A stretch of 13,312 nt of DNA from NCBI GenBank assembly GCA_964448465.1, contig CAYUVY010000020.1, positions 1 through 13,312 on the forward strand. Direction: 5' to 3'. Below are positions 1 to 6,716 of this stretch, in pieces (position 1 is the stretch's first letter; each line of letters opens with the position of its first letter). The notes below the pieces were generated by a model. That model was not told the origin of the DNA. It did not search any database and saw only the letters and a list, made by a program, of their open reading frames with translations. The position numbers were made by a program, and so were the translations under genes. The DNA comes from CAYTYZ01 sp964448465. GTDB lineage: Bacteria > Patescibacteriota > Microgenomatia > UBA12405.

Positions 1-1803
1 TGCTGGATTACCTGCGCTATCTGTTCCTAGATACAGACAGTAACCTTTTAGACCCGACCCGCCCTCATTATCTGCTCCAGCTGTCCAAGAGAAGTAGGGC
101 CCAGTTCCATTAACCCACCCATTGGAAGAAATAGTTCTACCCAAAGCTGCATTAAGCATGGACAAAGATGAGGCGTTGGCCACCGGTACCGTGGTGTCTG
201 AAGGAGTCATGTTGATGGTAATATCCAAAAACGTTGGTGTCGCCGATCCATCTCCTGCCAGGGTAACTTCATACTGTACATAACGATGATTATTGGTAAC
301 ACATCCTCCCGTACTGGCCAGTGCTCCCGAGGAAACTGCAGTACAAGATGCAAAGGCAGTTGCTCCAGTCATGTCACTTGCGTTGCTAGATCGTACCTTT
401 ACAGAGACAGTAGTGCCTGCGGGAGTAGTTGTACCATAGGACACAATTCCCCAGTCATGACCCGTACTTGCATCAAAGATGTTGGAGGTGAGGGTGGCAG
501 AAGTTTGATAGTAATTTTCAGTTGCTAAATATGTATTAAAAGTATCAATGCCTTGTTTATATGAAACTGCTAACCATGCCGCACTTCTTGCAACCGTTGA
601 TACTCTTGATTCGTCAATGAGACCGTTTACATATTCTGTAACGCTTGCCCATCTACCAATTTCAAAAGGAGTGCTAGAAATAGTAATGGCGCCACTTGTT
701 GCTCCGCCCGTTGCTATTAAACTACCATTTATATATAGTTTTGCATTAGATCCGTTATAAGTCATTACTATCTGTGCCCATGCGTTTTGTGGTACTGAGC
801 CACCCGAGGCTGATTTATAGTCAGTATATAAAGTACCACTTCCACCATTCATGTAAAGGTCATAACTGTTATTCTTTCCCATTACAACTGGTCCACCTGC
901 AAAAGATCTCATATATACCCAAGCTTCCTGAGTAAGATAATTCATCCCACTTAATGATGCATGATTAGGAACAACAATTGCATCATTACCATCAAAATCA
1001 ATTGCAGTTCCAAGTTGGCCATTTACTACATCTCCGGAAGTCATTGCTCCAACACTACTTCCATTATTTGCATATGTCGTTGAATCTAATATTTGTGGAG
1101 AAACACCTGAAGGATCTTCTTTTAAATGATAAACTCCTACAAAGTTTGAATCCCATACCCCAGTTTTATTTTGAGCATCACTTGCTCCTGAATTTCCAAA
1201 ATACATGTAAATATAATCAGTATTAGATTCAATATCTATTTGAGGCACCTTTACCCAAATAGAAGCTAGTAGATTGACACTGTCCCATTTTTCTATTTCA
1301 TAATTAAGAATCGTAGCTCCGTCACTATCTGTAAAACGTATATCTGACCCATCACTTTTAGCTTTTGTAAAATCAAAGTTACTATTTGTTAGCTTAATTA
1401 GTACTGGATAGTTTGTTAGGACTTCTGAAGGAGTCCCAATATTTGCAGTTGTATTATTAAATGTTATTTTCTTTCTACTTAACCATGCTGCGTTATACCA
1501 GCCCGCCATACCTGTAAACTTTATCTCACCATTAGTTCCATAGTTAATATTACTACCCGAACTATATTGTGAAGAAGTACTTGCTCCCACTCCACCACTC
1601 CAATCAGTTTGTGTCCAAGCACTCGTAGCAAAAATTCGAGGCAATAATCTGCTGTTTAACAAATATCCAAACGAGAAAATTATTCCCGAGCCAAAACCTA
1701 GCAAAACAAGCAAATTTATTTGCCAGTGAGCTATATAAACTTTCTTAAAAAACAGCGTTTTAAAATTCTTTAAAATTTTAAAAAAAGGCAGGACTAAACG
1801 CAT
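1..1803 (-). CDS. Large surface-anchored protein with DUF2341 and LamG-like domains (C-terminus beyond window)
   Basis: The reading frame is open from ATG at 1803 to position 1 (601 residues, no stop), so the C-terminus is missing. An in-frame stop lies four codons upstream, and this is the first ATG. Residues 1-28 are basic and residues 29-50 form one hydrophobic segment, which fits a signal anchor. A DUF2341-type domain follows at about 105-205, beginning AAWLSRKKITF and ending NTDYIYMYFGN. A concanavalin/LamG-like fold spans about 215-415 and closes with the characteristic LIDESRVSTVARSAAWL. A beta-sandwich module lies at about 430-530, and an Ig-like module starts near 545. Such chains are known as extracellular adhesin or stalk-like proteins in many uncultivated bacteria; the ligand is unknown. 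A weak TAGACT lies 6 nt before the ATG. Codons for residues 440-601 are visibly richer in G and C than those of the LamG part, which hints at modular assembly. Confidence 0.85.
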   Translation of the reverse strand, partial: MRLVLPFFKILKNFKTLFFKKVYIAHWQINLLVLLGFGSGIIFSFGYLLNSRLLPRIFATSAWTQTDWSGGVGASTSSQYSSGSNINYGTNGEIKFTGMAGWYNAAWLSRKKITFNNTTANIGTPSEVLTNYPVLIKLTNSNFDFTKAKSDGSDIRFTDSDGATILNYEIEKWDSVNLLASIWVKVPQIDIESNTDYIYMYFGNSGASDAQNKTGVWDSNFVGVYHLKEDPSGVSPQILDSTTYANNGSSVGAMTSGDVVNGQLGTAIDFDGNDAIVVPNHASLSGMNYLTQEAWVYMRSFAGGPVVMGKNNSYDLYMNGGSGTLYTDYKSASGGSVPQNAWAQIVMTYNGSNAKLYINGSLIATGGATSGAITISSTPFEIGRWASVTEYVNGLIDESRVSTVARSAAWLAVSYKQGIDTFNTYLATENYYQTSATLTSNIFDASTGHDWGIVSYGTTTPAGTTVSVKVRSSNASDMTGATAFASCTAVSSGALASTGGCVTNNHRYVQYEVTLAGDGSATPTFLDITINMTPSDTTVPVANASSLSMLNAALGRTISSNGWVNGTGPYFSWTAGADNEGGSGLKGYCLYLGTDSAGNPA

Positions 1804-1851
1804 ATATTCAGTCTAGTTCAAATCCACTACAAAAACAATTAGTCACCTTTT

Positions 1852-3969
1852 CTAAATATTGTTATCTGAAAGTATTACTTTTGGATCCACTGCCCAAACA
1901 CCTTGGTGAGTGACAATAAGTGGGTTGATTTCCATCTCTTCAATCTGAGGATAAGTCTCCATCATTTGGCCAAGTATTGTCACAACTTCATAAAGTTGAT
2001 CCAGTTCATACGGCTTTTCCCCTCTAAACCCCGAAAGCAACTTAAAAATTTCAGATTTTTCAATTAATTTTTTTCTGTATTCTGAATCCAGTGGACACAA
2101 AGCTAAGTTGTGGTCGTCTATTAGTTCTGCAAATTTTCCGCCAGCTCCAAATAAACAAAAAGTCCCAAAGGTTGGGTCTCTTTTCACTCCAAAAATTACC
2201 TCAACCCCACCTTCAATCTGTTTTTGAATTTGAATTTTACCTTGCTTTGTTTGTTGCAATTGCTCAAAAGCCTCCGTCAGTTTTTCCATGGAGTTTATAT
2301 TTACTTTTACTCCTCCCACTTCTGTTTTATGTAACAACCCCGGGGTAGATAATTTCAAAACCACCGGCCAACCATTTTTCTCCACAAATTTATTTGCTTC
2401 TTCAATCGAATTAACGAGACCTCCTGCCGGGGTCAATATTCCCATCACTTTCATCAACCCGTCTGCCTGCAAATTGTCCAAGGTTGTCTGTTTGTTCCCA
2501 ATAGCCTCTACCAACATCTTCTCCACAGCCAAATTTTTTTCAAGTTCAACAACCTTTTCACCCGTTGTAATTTCTTTTGTTCTCCCACTCTGCCACTGCC
2601 ACATTGCTGCAATCGCTTTTATCGCGCGCTCTGGAAACGGATACACTGGAATTTTATTTTTATATAAAATATTTTGGGCTTCTGTGGTGTGGTTTCCTCC
2701 TACAAAGGCGCACAATATTGGTTGTTTGTATTTTAGAGACATTTGACTGATTATCTCTGCTGTTTTTTCCATCTGAGTCATTAATTGCGGCGTAATAATT
2801 ACTACTACCGCCTCTACTGTTTTCTCTTGCAACAAGACTTCCAAAGCTTGTCCAAATCTATCTGCCAGAGCATCCCCAAGTACATCCACCGGGTTCATAA
2901 TCGAAGCAATTCTTGGTAGAAACTGTAATAATTTATCTTTTGTTTCTTGGCCAAGTTTTGCCATTTGTAAGCCATATTTCGTAATTGTATCCGTAGCCAA
3001 GACTGCCGGTCCTCCAGCATTAGATATCACTGCCACTCCAGGGCCTGTTGGCGCATTTTCCCAGGAAAAAGCCATCGCCAGATCAAAAAAATCCCCCAGT
3101 TCTTCGCAGCGAATTGCCCCCGATTGCGCCAGTGCCGCCTCCAGTACTCTGTCTTCTCCTGCCATGGCCCCGGTATGCGAGTGCATAGCCATTTTAGACA
3201 CCTCCGATTTACCGGGTTTTAAAACAAACACCGGATTAATTGGCGATATTTCTCCAATTAATTTTCTTAACTCTTCTCCTTGAGCAATAGATTCTAAATA
3301 CATTCCCACGGGTACAACCTTGGAGGCTCCCGGTAAATTTACTTCGGGAACTTTCTTTAATTCTGGTAGCCAATATTGCAAAACATCATTTTCGTTTACC
3401 ACCGACTTGTTCCCAATCGTCACAAAATCCGTAAAACCCAAACCTGTAGATTCACACCAGTCAAACAAACTCGAGGCCAGTGCACCCGATTGGGTAATTA
3501 ACCTTAAATTCCCTGGATTTTTTACCACTTGTCCAAAAGTAATATTCAGTGGGGGAGTAGTCGATGCAAAGCCCAAACAATTTGGTCCCAAAATATTTAA
3601 CTTATATTTTCTTGCCGTCTCTACTAATTTTTCTTCCAGTTCTGTTGCCCCTATTTCTTTAAATCCTGCCGAAAAAATTAACAAGTTCTTAATGCCCATT
3701 TCTCCACATTCCTCCATCACCCCAATTACTCCAGCAGCCGGGATAGCTACAACTGCAAGATCCGGAATTTCCGGCAAATCTGCAACTTTGGTATAAAATT
3801 TTAGCCCTTCAATATTTTTTACGTTTGGATTAACCGGATAAAGCTTGCCTGCAAATCCCGACAAAATAATATTTTTTAAGGCAATTGAACCAACCTTTGT
3901 TGGCACATCCGAAGCTCCAATAATTGCGATAGATTTGGGGTCAAACAGTCCTCTTAAGTCTCGAGTCAT
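1852..3969 (-). CDS. ADP-forming acyl-CoA (acetate-CoA) synthetase, fused alpha-beta
   Basis: This is a 705-residue NDP-forming acyl-CoA synthetase. The family converts acyl-CoA, ADP and phosphate to the acid, CoA and ATP, giving ATP by substrate-level phosphorylation when acetate is made. A Rossmann CoA-binding domain spans about 5-135 (SIAIIGAS, then ILGPNCLG). Succinyl-CoA-ligase-like domains follow at about 150-460, with the phosphorylated His at 265 in SHTGAMAG. A C-terminal ATP-grasp domain spans about 500-700, with LLHKTEVGGV at 546-554 and EMEINPLIV at 678-686. The alpha-then-beta fusion has the usual length of single-chain family members. About ten extra residues occur near 203-216. 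The start has no Shine-Dalgarno, but an extended -10-like TGCTAATCT ends 6 nt before the ATG. The substrate (acetate, propionate or an aryl acid) cannot be read from sequence. It is divergent from the LapA-like gene. Confidence 0.93.
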   Translation of the reverse strand: MTRDLRGLFDPKSIAIIGASDVPTKVGSIALKNIILSGFAGKLYPVNPNVKNIEGLKFYTKVADLPEIPDLAVVAIPAAGVIGVMEECGEMGIKNLLIFSAGFKEIGATELEEKLVETARKYKLNILGPNCLGFASTTPPLNITFGQVVKNPGNLRLITQSGALASSLFDWCESTGLGFTDFVTIGNKSVVNENDVLQYWLPELKKVPEVNLPGASKVVPVGMYLESIAQGEELRKLIGEISPINPVFVLKPGKSEVSKMAMHSHTGAMAGEDRVLEAALAQSGAIRCEELGDFFDLAMAFSWENAPTGPGVAVISNAGGPAVLATDTITKYGLQMAKLGQETKDKLLQFLPRIASIMNPVDVLGDALADRFGQALEVLLQEKTVEAVVVIITPQLMTQMEKTAEIISQMSLKYKQPILCAFVGGNHTTEAQNILYKNKIPVYPFPERAIKAIAAMWQWQSGRTKEITTGEKVVELEKNLAVEKMLVEAIGNKQTTLDNLQADGLMKVMGILTPAGGLVNSIEEANKFVEKNGWPVVLKLSTPGLLHKTEVGGVKVNINSMEKLTEAFEQLQQTKQGKIQIQKQIEGGVEVIFGVKRDPTFGTFCLFGAGGKFAELIDDHNLALCPLDSEYRKKLIEKSEIFKLLSGFRGEKPYELDQLYEVVTILGQMMETYPQIEEMEINPLIVTHQGVWAVDPKVILSDNNI

Positions 3970-3975
3970 TTAACA

Positions 3976-3984
3976 AGATTAGCA
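3976..3984 (-). promoter_or_regulatory. Candidate extended -10 for the acyl-CoA synthetase gene
   Basis: On the minus strand TGC-TAATCT is followed by six bases and then the ATG at 3969, with no convincing -35. If used, transcription would begin at or next to the start codon. Confidence 0.4.
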
Positions 3985-4037
3985 CAAACCTGCCAAAAAA
4001 AGAGTACACTTAGCTGTTAAGTTATTTAGCTTTGTTT

Positions 4038-4382
4038 ATGTTTAATTTTGTTTTTTTAGTAATAGTGGGTGTTTTAAGTGCTTATATTTCCAAAACAAAT
4101 ACCATGTTAGTTTCCGTCAAGCTTGGGCCATATGTTATTTCCAATATTCCTCTGTTTTATATCATTCTTGGCTCCTTAATCATAGGCATGACTTTGTCCT
4201 ACCTGGTTAACTTTATTCGCTCAATTTTTGTCAGCCTAACCCTAAGAGGCAAAGATAATCAAATAAAAAAATCCAAAGAAGAAATTTTAGAACTTACCAG
4301 ACAAGTGCACCAATTAGAACTTGAAAACGAGAAATTAAGCCACAATTCCCCAGAAGGCGACAAAGATCCAAACGCTTTGTGA
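4038..4382 (+). CDS. LapA/DUF1049-like small membrane protein
   Basis: The protein has 114 residues. I took the ATG at 4038 instead of the TTG two codons earlier. Two hydrophobic segments lie at about 2-18 and 36-60 (IPLFYIILGSLIIGMTLSYL), with a short polar loop between them. A charged stretch from about 72 to 105 has coiled-coil character (EEILELTRQVHQLELENEKL). This two-TM-plus-coil plan matches the LapA/DUF1049 family, named for lipopolysaccharide assembly in Enterobacteria but widespread also in bacteria without LPS, where its role is unknown. Its stop overlaps the GTG of the Nudix gene (GTGA), so the two are probably translationally coupled. Confidence 0.7.
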   Translation: MFNFVFLVIVGVLSAYISKTNTMLVSVKLGPYVISNIPLFYIILGSLIIGMTLSYLVNFIRSIFVSLTLRGKDNQIKKSKEEILELTRQVHQLELENEKLSHNSPEGDKDPNAL

Positions 4383-4840
4383 AATCAATCTTAGGCAAAA
4401 TATTTAAAGCACTTGGTCTAACCAAAAGTATCCAGCTTCTGGCCATGCGCTTTTTACAAGATCAATTTTTAGTCGGAGTTACGGGCATTATATTTAACGA
4501 TCAAAATCAAGTCCTACTTTTTAAGCACACCTACCGATCTCATTCTTGGAGCCTTCCGGGTGGTTATATGAAAGCAGGGGAGCATCCTAGTGAATCTTTA
4601 GAGCGGGAAATAAAAGAAGAATCAGGTCTTGTTGTCAGTATCGATGAGTCTCTTAAAACCCGTACCGATCGTGACACTGCCCGTCTGGATTTGTGCTACA
4701 CCGGCATTCTTATCGGAGGGGAATTTAAGGCCTCAAGTGAAGTTTCTGAATACGGTTTTTTTGACCAAGATAAGTTGCCCTTACTGCGTAAAAATCAAGT
4801 ACTACTAATAGATCAAGCACTACAACAACTTGTATCTTGA
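4379..4840 (+). CDS. Nudix (MutT-like) hydrolase
   Basis: The protein has 153 residues and starts at GTG, which overlaps the previous stop in GTGA. Residues 62-84 form a complete Nudix box: G62, E68, R76-E77, E80-E81 and G83. The enzyme should therefore be a Mg-dependent pyrophosphohydrolase acting on a nucleoside diphosphate linked to another group; the box does not give the substrate. The N-terminal 25 residues are basic and amphipathic (KIFKALGLTKSIQLLAMRFL) and may sit against the membrane near the coupled LapA-like protein, which is an inference. The stop codon TGA lies inside the -35 box of the next promoter, and the last codons carry one of the two operator-like repeats. Confidence 0.9.
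   Translation: MKSILGKIFKALGLTKSIQLLAMRFLQDQFLVGVTGIIFNDQNQVLLFKHTYRSHSWSLPGGYMKAGEHPSESLEREIKEESGLVVSIDESLKTRTDRDTARLDLCYTGILIGGEFKASSEVSEYGFFDQDKLPLLRKNQVLLIDQALQQLVS
4821..4834 (+). repeat. Upstream operator-like element TACAA-N4-TTGTA
   Basis: TACAACAACTTGTA is an imperfect palindrome lying in the last codons of the Nudix gene. Its arms TACAA/TTGTA are identical to those of the perfect palindrome 27 bp downstream. The two flank the -35 box and are probably a pair of binding sites for the ribbon-helix-helix protein encoded just downstream. Confidence 0.55.
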
Positions 4841-4865
4841 CAAATACTACAACTAGTTGTATAAT
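4837..4865 (+). promoter_or_regulatory. Consensus sigma70-type promoter of the regulator/membrane-protein operon
   Basis: TTGACA (4837-4842), a 17-bp spacer and TATAAT (4860-4865) match the consensus in all 12 positions. The -10 ends 7 nt before the ATG at 4873, so the predicted transcript starts at or within about two bases of the start codon and is leaderless. The -35 contains the TGA stop of the Nudix gene. Confidence 0.85.
4848..4861 (+). repeat. Perfect 14-bp palindrome in the promoter spacer (candidate operator)
   Basis: TACAACTAGTTGTA is its own reverse complement and covers the spacer and the first two bases of the -10. A dimeric repressor bound here would block RNA polymerase. The position fits autorepression by the downstream ribbon-helix-helix protein. 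Confidence 0.65.
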
Positions 4866-4872
4866 TACACAT

Positions 4873-5040
4873 ATGACAAAGAATGCTAAGCAAAGAGTCA
4901 CTCTTTTTCTACACCCAGCCATTGCCAAGCACGCTCGTGCTCACGCTGTGATTCAAGATCTAACCTTGACCGCACTGGTGGAAAAAGCTCTGACCAAGTA
5001 TTTGCCAAAGATCACTGTCATAAAAAAGACGGAAATCTAG
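4873..5040 (+). CDS. Ribbon-helix-helix (CopG/Arc-like) transcriptional regulator
   Basis: The protein has 55 residues. An in-frame start exists at 4837, but that codon is inside the -35 box, so the first possible start on the mRNA is the ATG at 4873. Residues 7-14 (QRVTLFLH) form the expected DNA-contacting beta strand. Two helices follow at about 15-27 and 31-44 (TLTALVEKALTKYL), the classic RHH fold seen in CopG, Arc and many antitoxins. No toxin gene is beside it: the next genes encode small membrane proteins. It most likely represses its own promoter through the TACAA/TTGTA elements and so sets expression of the genes to 6686. The basic tail (KITVIKKTEI) may be disordered. Confidence 0.8.
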   Translation: MTKNAKQRVTLFLHPAIAKHARAHAVIQDLTLTALVEKALTKYLPKITVIKKTEI

Positions 5041-5081
5041 AAAGGAATAGTGTTAATTGTTAATTAAAGAGGAAAAAGTAT

Positions 5082-5294
5082 ATGACAACTGTAGTCAACA
5101 ATCCAGCTTCCAACAGTGATGGTGGCGGTGCAGGTTTTTTAGTGGGTATTATCGTTTTAATCGGCTTTGTCGTCGTACTGTTGTACTTCGGTCTTCCAGC
5201 CTTAAGGCGTATGGGCAATGGATATCTAAATCCAACTGCTCCACAGATCAATATCCCAGATAAAGTTGATATCAATGTTAATCAGACCAAATAA
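5082..5294 (+). CDS. Small single-pass membrane protein, unknown function
   Basis: The protein has 70 residues and a good Shine-Dalgarno (AAGAGG at 5067-5072, 9 nt before the ATG). A polar, Gly-rich N-terminus (SNSDGGGAG) precedes one hydrophobic helix at about 17-40 (FLVGIIVLIGFVVVLLYFGL). A short polar tail follows, with the pattern PQINIPDKVDINVNQ that resembles a beta strand or peptide ligand. I do not recognise a named family. It is the first membrane gene after the RHH regulator, 41 nt downstream, and belongs to the same transcription unit as judged by orientation and spacing. Confidence 0.75.
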   Translation: MTTVVNNPASNSDGGGAGFLVGIIVLIGFVVVLLYFGLPALRRMGNGYLNPTAPQINIPDKVDINVNQTK

Positions 5295-5320
5295 ATTATT
5301 CGTTTAGTAAAAATAAATAT

Positions 5321-5572
5321 ATGGGTATATTGCTTTGGATAATTTTTGGAGCACTAGCCGGTTGGATTGCTTCCGTTTTAATGAAAACTGATTATGAACA
5401 AGGTACAGTTTCCGATATTCTCATGGGCATCATCGGTGCCGTGGTTGGAGGCTTTTTAATGAGTCTAATTGGCCAGTCAGGTGTTGATGGCTTTAACCTC
5501 TATAGCCTGTTTGTTGCCGTTCTTGGTGCCGTTGCTATTATCTATTTAAGTCGCATGTTGCGCAGAAAATAA
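5321..5572 (+). CDS. GlsB/YeaQ/YmgE family membrane protein
   Basis: The protein has 83 residues and three hydrophobic segments (about 2-20, 32-52 and 61-77). Gly-rich signatures such as IIFGALAGWIASVLM and DILMGIIGAVVGGFLM are typical of the transglycosylase-associated (GlsB/YeaQ/YmgE) family. Members are often induced by stress, but their biochemical role is not established. There is no clear Shine-Dalgarno, and the bases before the ATG are AT-only (AATAAATAT). It lies 26 nt after the previous gene and 4 nt before the next. Confidence 0.88.
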   Translation: MGILLWIIFGALAGWIASVLMKTDYEQGTVSDILMGIIGAVVGGFLMSLIGQSGVDGFNLYSLFVAVLGAVAIIYLSRMLRRK

Positions 5573-5576
5573 TTAT

Positions 5577-5861
5577 ATGACCAATGTCAAAAATCAAACA
5601 CAACCAACACAAGGTGGTATTAATCCCGTAGTCGCAGCCGTTACTGGTGTAGTCTTTGGTGCAGGTGTGGCCGTGGCTGGAGCCATGGCTCTTTCTAATG
5701 ATCAAAACCAAGCTAAGATTCACAACGCAGTTGATGATGTTAAATCTAAAGTTGGAGAGGTTAAGGACAAAGCCCAAGAAGAAAAAGACATGTTAGAAAC
5801 TAAAGCCAAAAAATTAGCTGACATTGCTAAAAATGCCAAAGATGAGGTAAAAAAGATATGA
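5577..5861 (+). CDS. YtxH-like membrane protein with amphipathic helical tail
   Basis: The protein has 94 residues. A polar N-terminus is followed by a small-residue-rich membrane helix at about 17-40 (VVAAVTGVVFGAGVAVAGAM). A long charged helix then runs to the end, with heptad-like and 11-mer-like spacing of Val, Ala, Lys and Glu (VDDVKSKVGEVKDKAQEEK). This is the architecture of YtxH/general-stress proteins with an apolipoprotein- or LEA-like tail, a fold compatible with membrane or protein protection. The stop overlaps the ATG of the next gene (ATGA), showing coupling to the YggT-family gene. Confidence 0.7.
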   Translation: MTNVKNQTQPTQGGINPVVAAVTGVVFGAGVAVAGAMALSNDQNQAKIHNAVDDVKSKVGEVKDKAQEEKDMLETKAKKLADIAKNAKDEVKKI

Positions 5862-6211
5862 CCGAACCAGTAGTCGTCACCCCCGTTAAAACCGGGGTGA
5901 CCAATTCTCAAACCACCGAGTACTTAATTTATTATGTTCTTGGAGCACTAGAAATTCTCTTAACCTTTCGACTATTTCTCAAACTTCTTGGAGCCAGTTC
6001 CTATAGTGCTTTTGTTCGCCTAATCTATACCGTCACCGGAATTTTTATCTTGCCCTTTGAAGGTATCTTCCGCAGAGGTGTGGCCCAAGGCTTAGAAACT
6101 ACTTCTGTTTTAGAACCGTCTACCCTAGTTGCCATTATCGTGTACGCGATTTTAGCCTGGGGGGCGGTTAAACTAACCCGAGTGCTATCTGGGGTCCAAC
6201 AAGAGTCTTAG
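5858..6211 (+). CDS. YggT family membrane protein
   Basis: The protein has 117 residues. After a polar extension of about 20 residues there are hydrophobic segments at about 24-45, 52-70 and 88-108. The pattern includes FRLFLKLLGASS and a Pro-Phe-Glu turn after the second segment (ILPFEGIFRR). This matches the YggT/Ycf19 family, whose members are linked to osmotic shock tolerance and, in Gram-positives and chloroplasts, to envelope or division processes. Codons near 5876-5901 contain a hairpin with 8-bp arms that may affect early translation. The start overlaps the preceding stop. Confidence 0.85.
   Translation: MTEPVVVTPVKTGVTNSQTTEYLIYYVLGALEILLTFRLFLKLLGASSYSAFVRLIYTVTGIFILPFEGIFRRGVAQGLETTSVLEPSTLVAIIVYAILAWGAVKLTRVLSGVQQES
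5876..5901 (+). repeat. Inverted repeat inside the start of the YggT-family gene
   Basis: GTCACCCC and GGGGTGAC are exact complements separated by ten bases. No T tract follows, so it is not an intrinsic terminator. The stem is GC-rich in an AT-rich operon and begins 18 nt after the ATG, where it could slow translation or mark an mRNA processing site. Confidence 0.4.
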
Positions 6212-6236
6212 TTATTTGTTTGATAAGGAGAAAAAT

Positions 6237-6383
6237 ATGGGTTTACTTGATATTGTTATCGTAGTTTTAGTTATTTCCTGGTTGGGAGGCTTTTCTCTCA
6301 AAGTCGGTGGAGGTCTAATCCATCTCTTACTGGTTGTTGCCGTGATTATCTTCCTGGCTCGCTTACTAGGTTTAAAAATGTAA
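6237..6383 (+). CDS. lmo0937 family small membrane protein
   Basis: The protein has 48 residues, with Shine-Dalgarno AAGGAG (6225-6230) 6 nt before the ATG. It consists of two hydrophobic helices around a Gly-rich turn: LLDIVIVVLVISWLGGF, then GGGLIHLLLVVAVIIFLARL. The central W-GF-x-x-x-GGxxHLLLV pattern is the hallmark of the lmo0937/DUF5670 family of tiny membrane proteins of unknown function, which often occur next to other stress-related small membrane proteins. It lies 25 nt after the YggT-family gene and 4 nt before the DUF3096 gene. Confidence 0.85.
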   Translation: MGLLDIVIVVLVISWLGGFSLKVGGGLIHLLLVVAVIIFLARLLGLKM

Positions 6384-6387
6384 TCTT

Positions 6388-6686
6388 ATGAATATTTCTT
6401 TTACCAACCTTAGCCCTTTGGCTTCTATAGTTTTTGGAGTTTTAATTTTGATGTTCCCCAAATTCCTAAATTATCTCATCGCCGGCTANNNNNNNNNNNN
6501 NNNNNNNNNNNNNNNNNNNNNNNNNNNNNNNNNNNNNNNNNNNNNNNNNNNNNNNNNNNNNNNNNNNNNNNNNNNNNNNNNNNNNNNNTTGGAGTTTTAA
6601 TTTTGATGTTCCCCAAATTCCTAAATTATCTCATCGCCGGCTACCTCATCATCGTCGGCCTGTTGGGATTCGGAATCTTAAGATAA
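6388..6686 (+). CDS. DUF3096-like small membrane protein, interrupted by an assembly gap
   Basis: As written, the frame enters 100 Ns at 6489. The 55 nt before the gap recur exactly after it. Removing the Ns and one copy joins 6388-6488 directly to 6644-6686 and gives an unbroken 47-residue protein ending GFGILR-stop. The reconstructed chain has two hydrophobic segments (SIVFGVLILMFPKFLNYLIA and YLIIVGLLGFGIL). The S-P-L-A start and the P-x-F-L-N-Y turn are typical of the DUF3096 family of tiny membrane proteins. It closes the operon that starts with the RHH regulator. The gene is judged intact; the break is technical. Confidence 0.75.
6434..6643. other. Scaffold gap: 100 Ns flanked by identical 55-nt ends
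   Basis: Positions 6434-6488 and 6589-6643 are identical over 55 nt, and 6489-6588 are exactly 100 Ns. Two contigs with overlapping ends were evidently scaffolded without merging. An overlap of exactly 55 suggests a de Bruijn graph k-mer of 55. The true sequence is probably 155 nt shorter here. Confidence 0.92.
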
Positions 6687-6701
6687 AATTAATGATACTG
6701 G

Positions 6702-6710
6702 TGATATACT
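6702..6710 (+). promoter_or_regulatory. Extended -10 before the Idi/YfcD-like gene
   Basis: TGA-TATACT (TGn plus a 5/6 match to TATAAT) ends 6 nt before the ATG at 6717. No good -35 is visible, which is common with extended -10 elements. It predicts a leaderless transcript. Confidence 0.5.
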
Positions 6711-6716
6711 CCTGCC

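Noticed and set aside
286..1226. Plus-strand frames opposite the surface protein
   Set aside because: The minus strand is one continuous 601-codon frame with recognisable DUF2341 and LamG domains; the plus frames are shadows.
2288..3796. Plus-strand frames of 152 and 158 codons opposite the acyl-CoA synthetase
   Set aside because: They have no family resemblance and no ribosome sites, and the minus-strand gene has complete catalytic motifs over the same bases.
4837..4872. Twelve-residue N-terminal extension of the RHH protein
   Set aside because: The extension is encoded by the promoter itself and would not be on the mRNA made from it.
5054..5067. TTAATT/TTAATTAA inverted sequence between the regulator and the first membrane gene
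   Set aside because: It is short and AT-only with no T-tract terminator geometry; expected by chance at this composition.
4873..5294. Toxin-antitoxin pair with the RHH protein as antitoxin
   Set aside because: The following gene encodes a single-pass membrane protein with a polar tail and no toxin family signature, and the operon continues with non-toxin families; a toxic small membrane protein cannot be fully excluded.
5876..5901. Hairpin as an intrinsic terminator
   Set aside because: It lies within the YggT-family coding region and no T tract follows.
6434..6643. 55-nt direct repeat as a biological duplication
   Set aside because: The copies abut an exactly 100-N gap, and collapsing them restores an intact gene, so an assembly artefact explains it.
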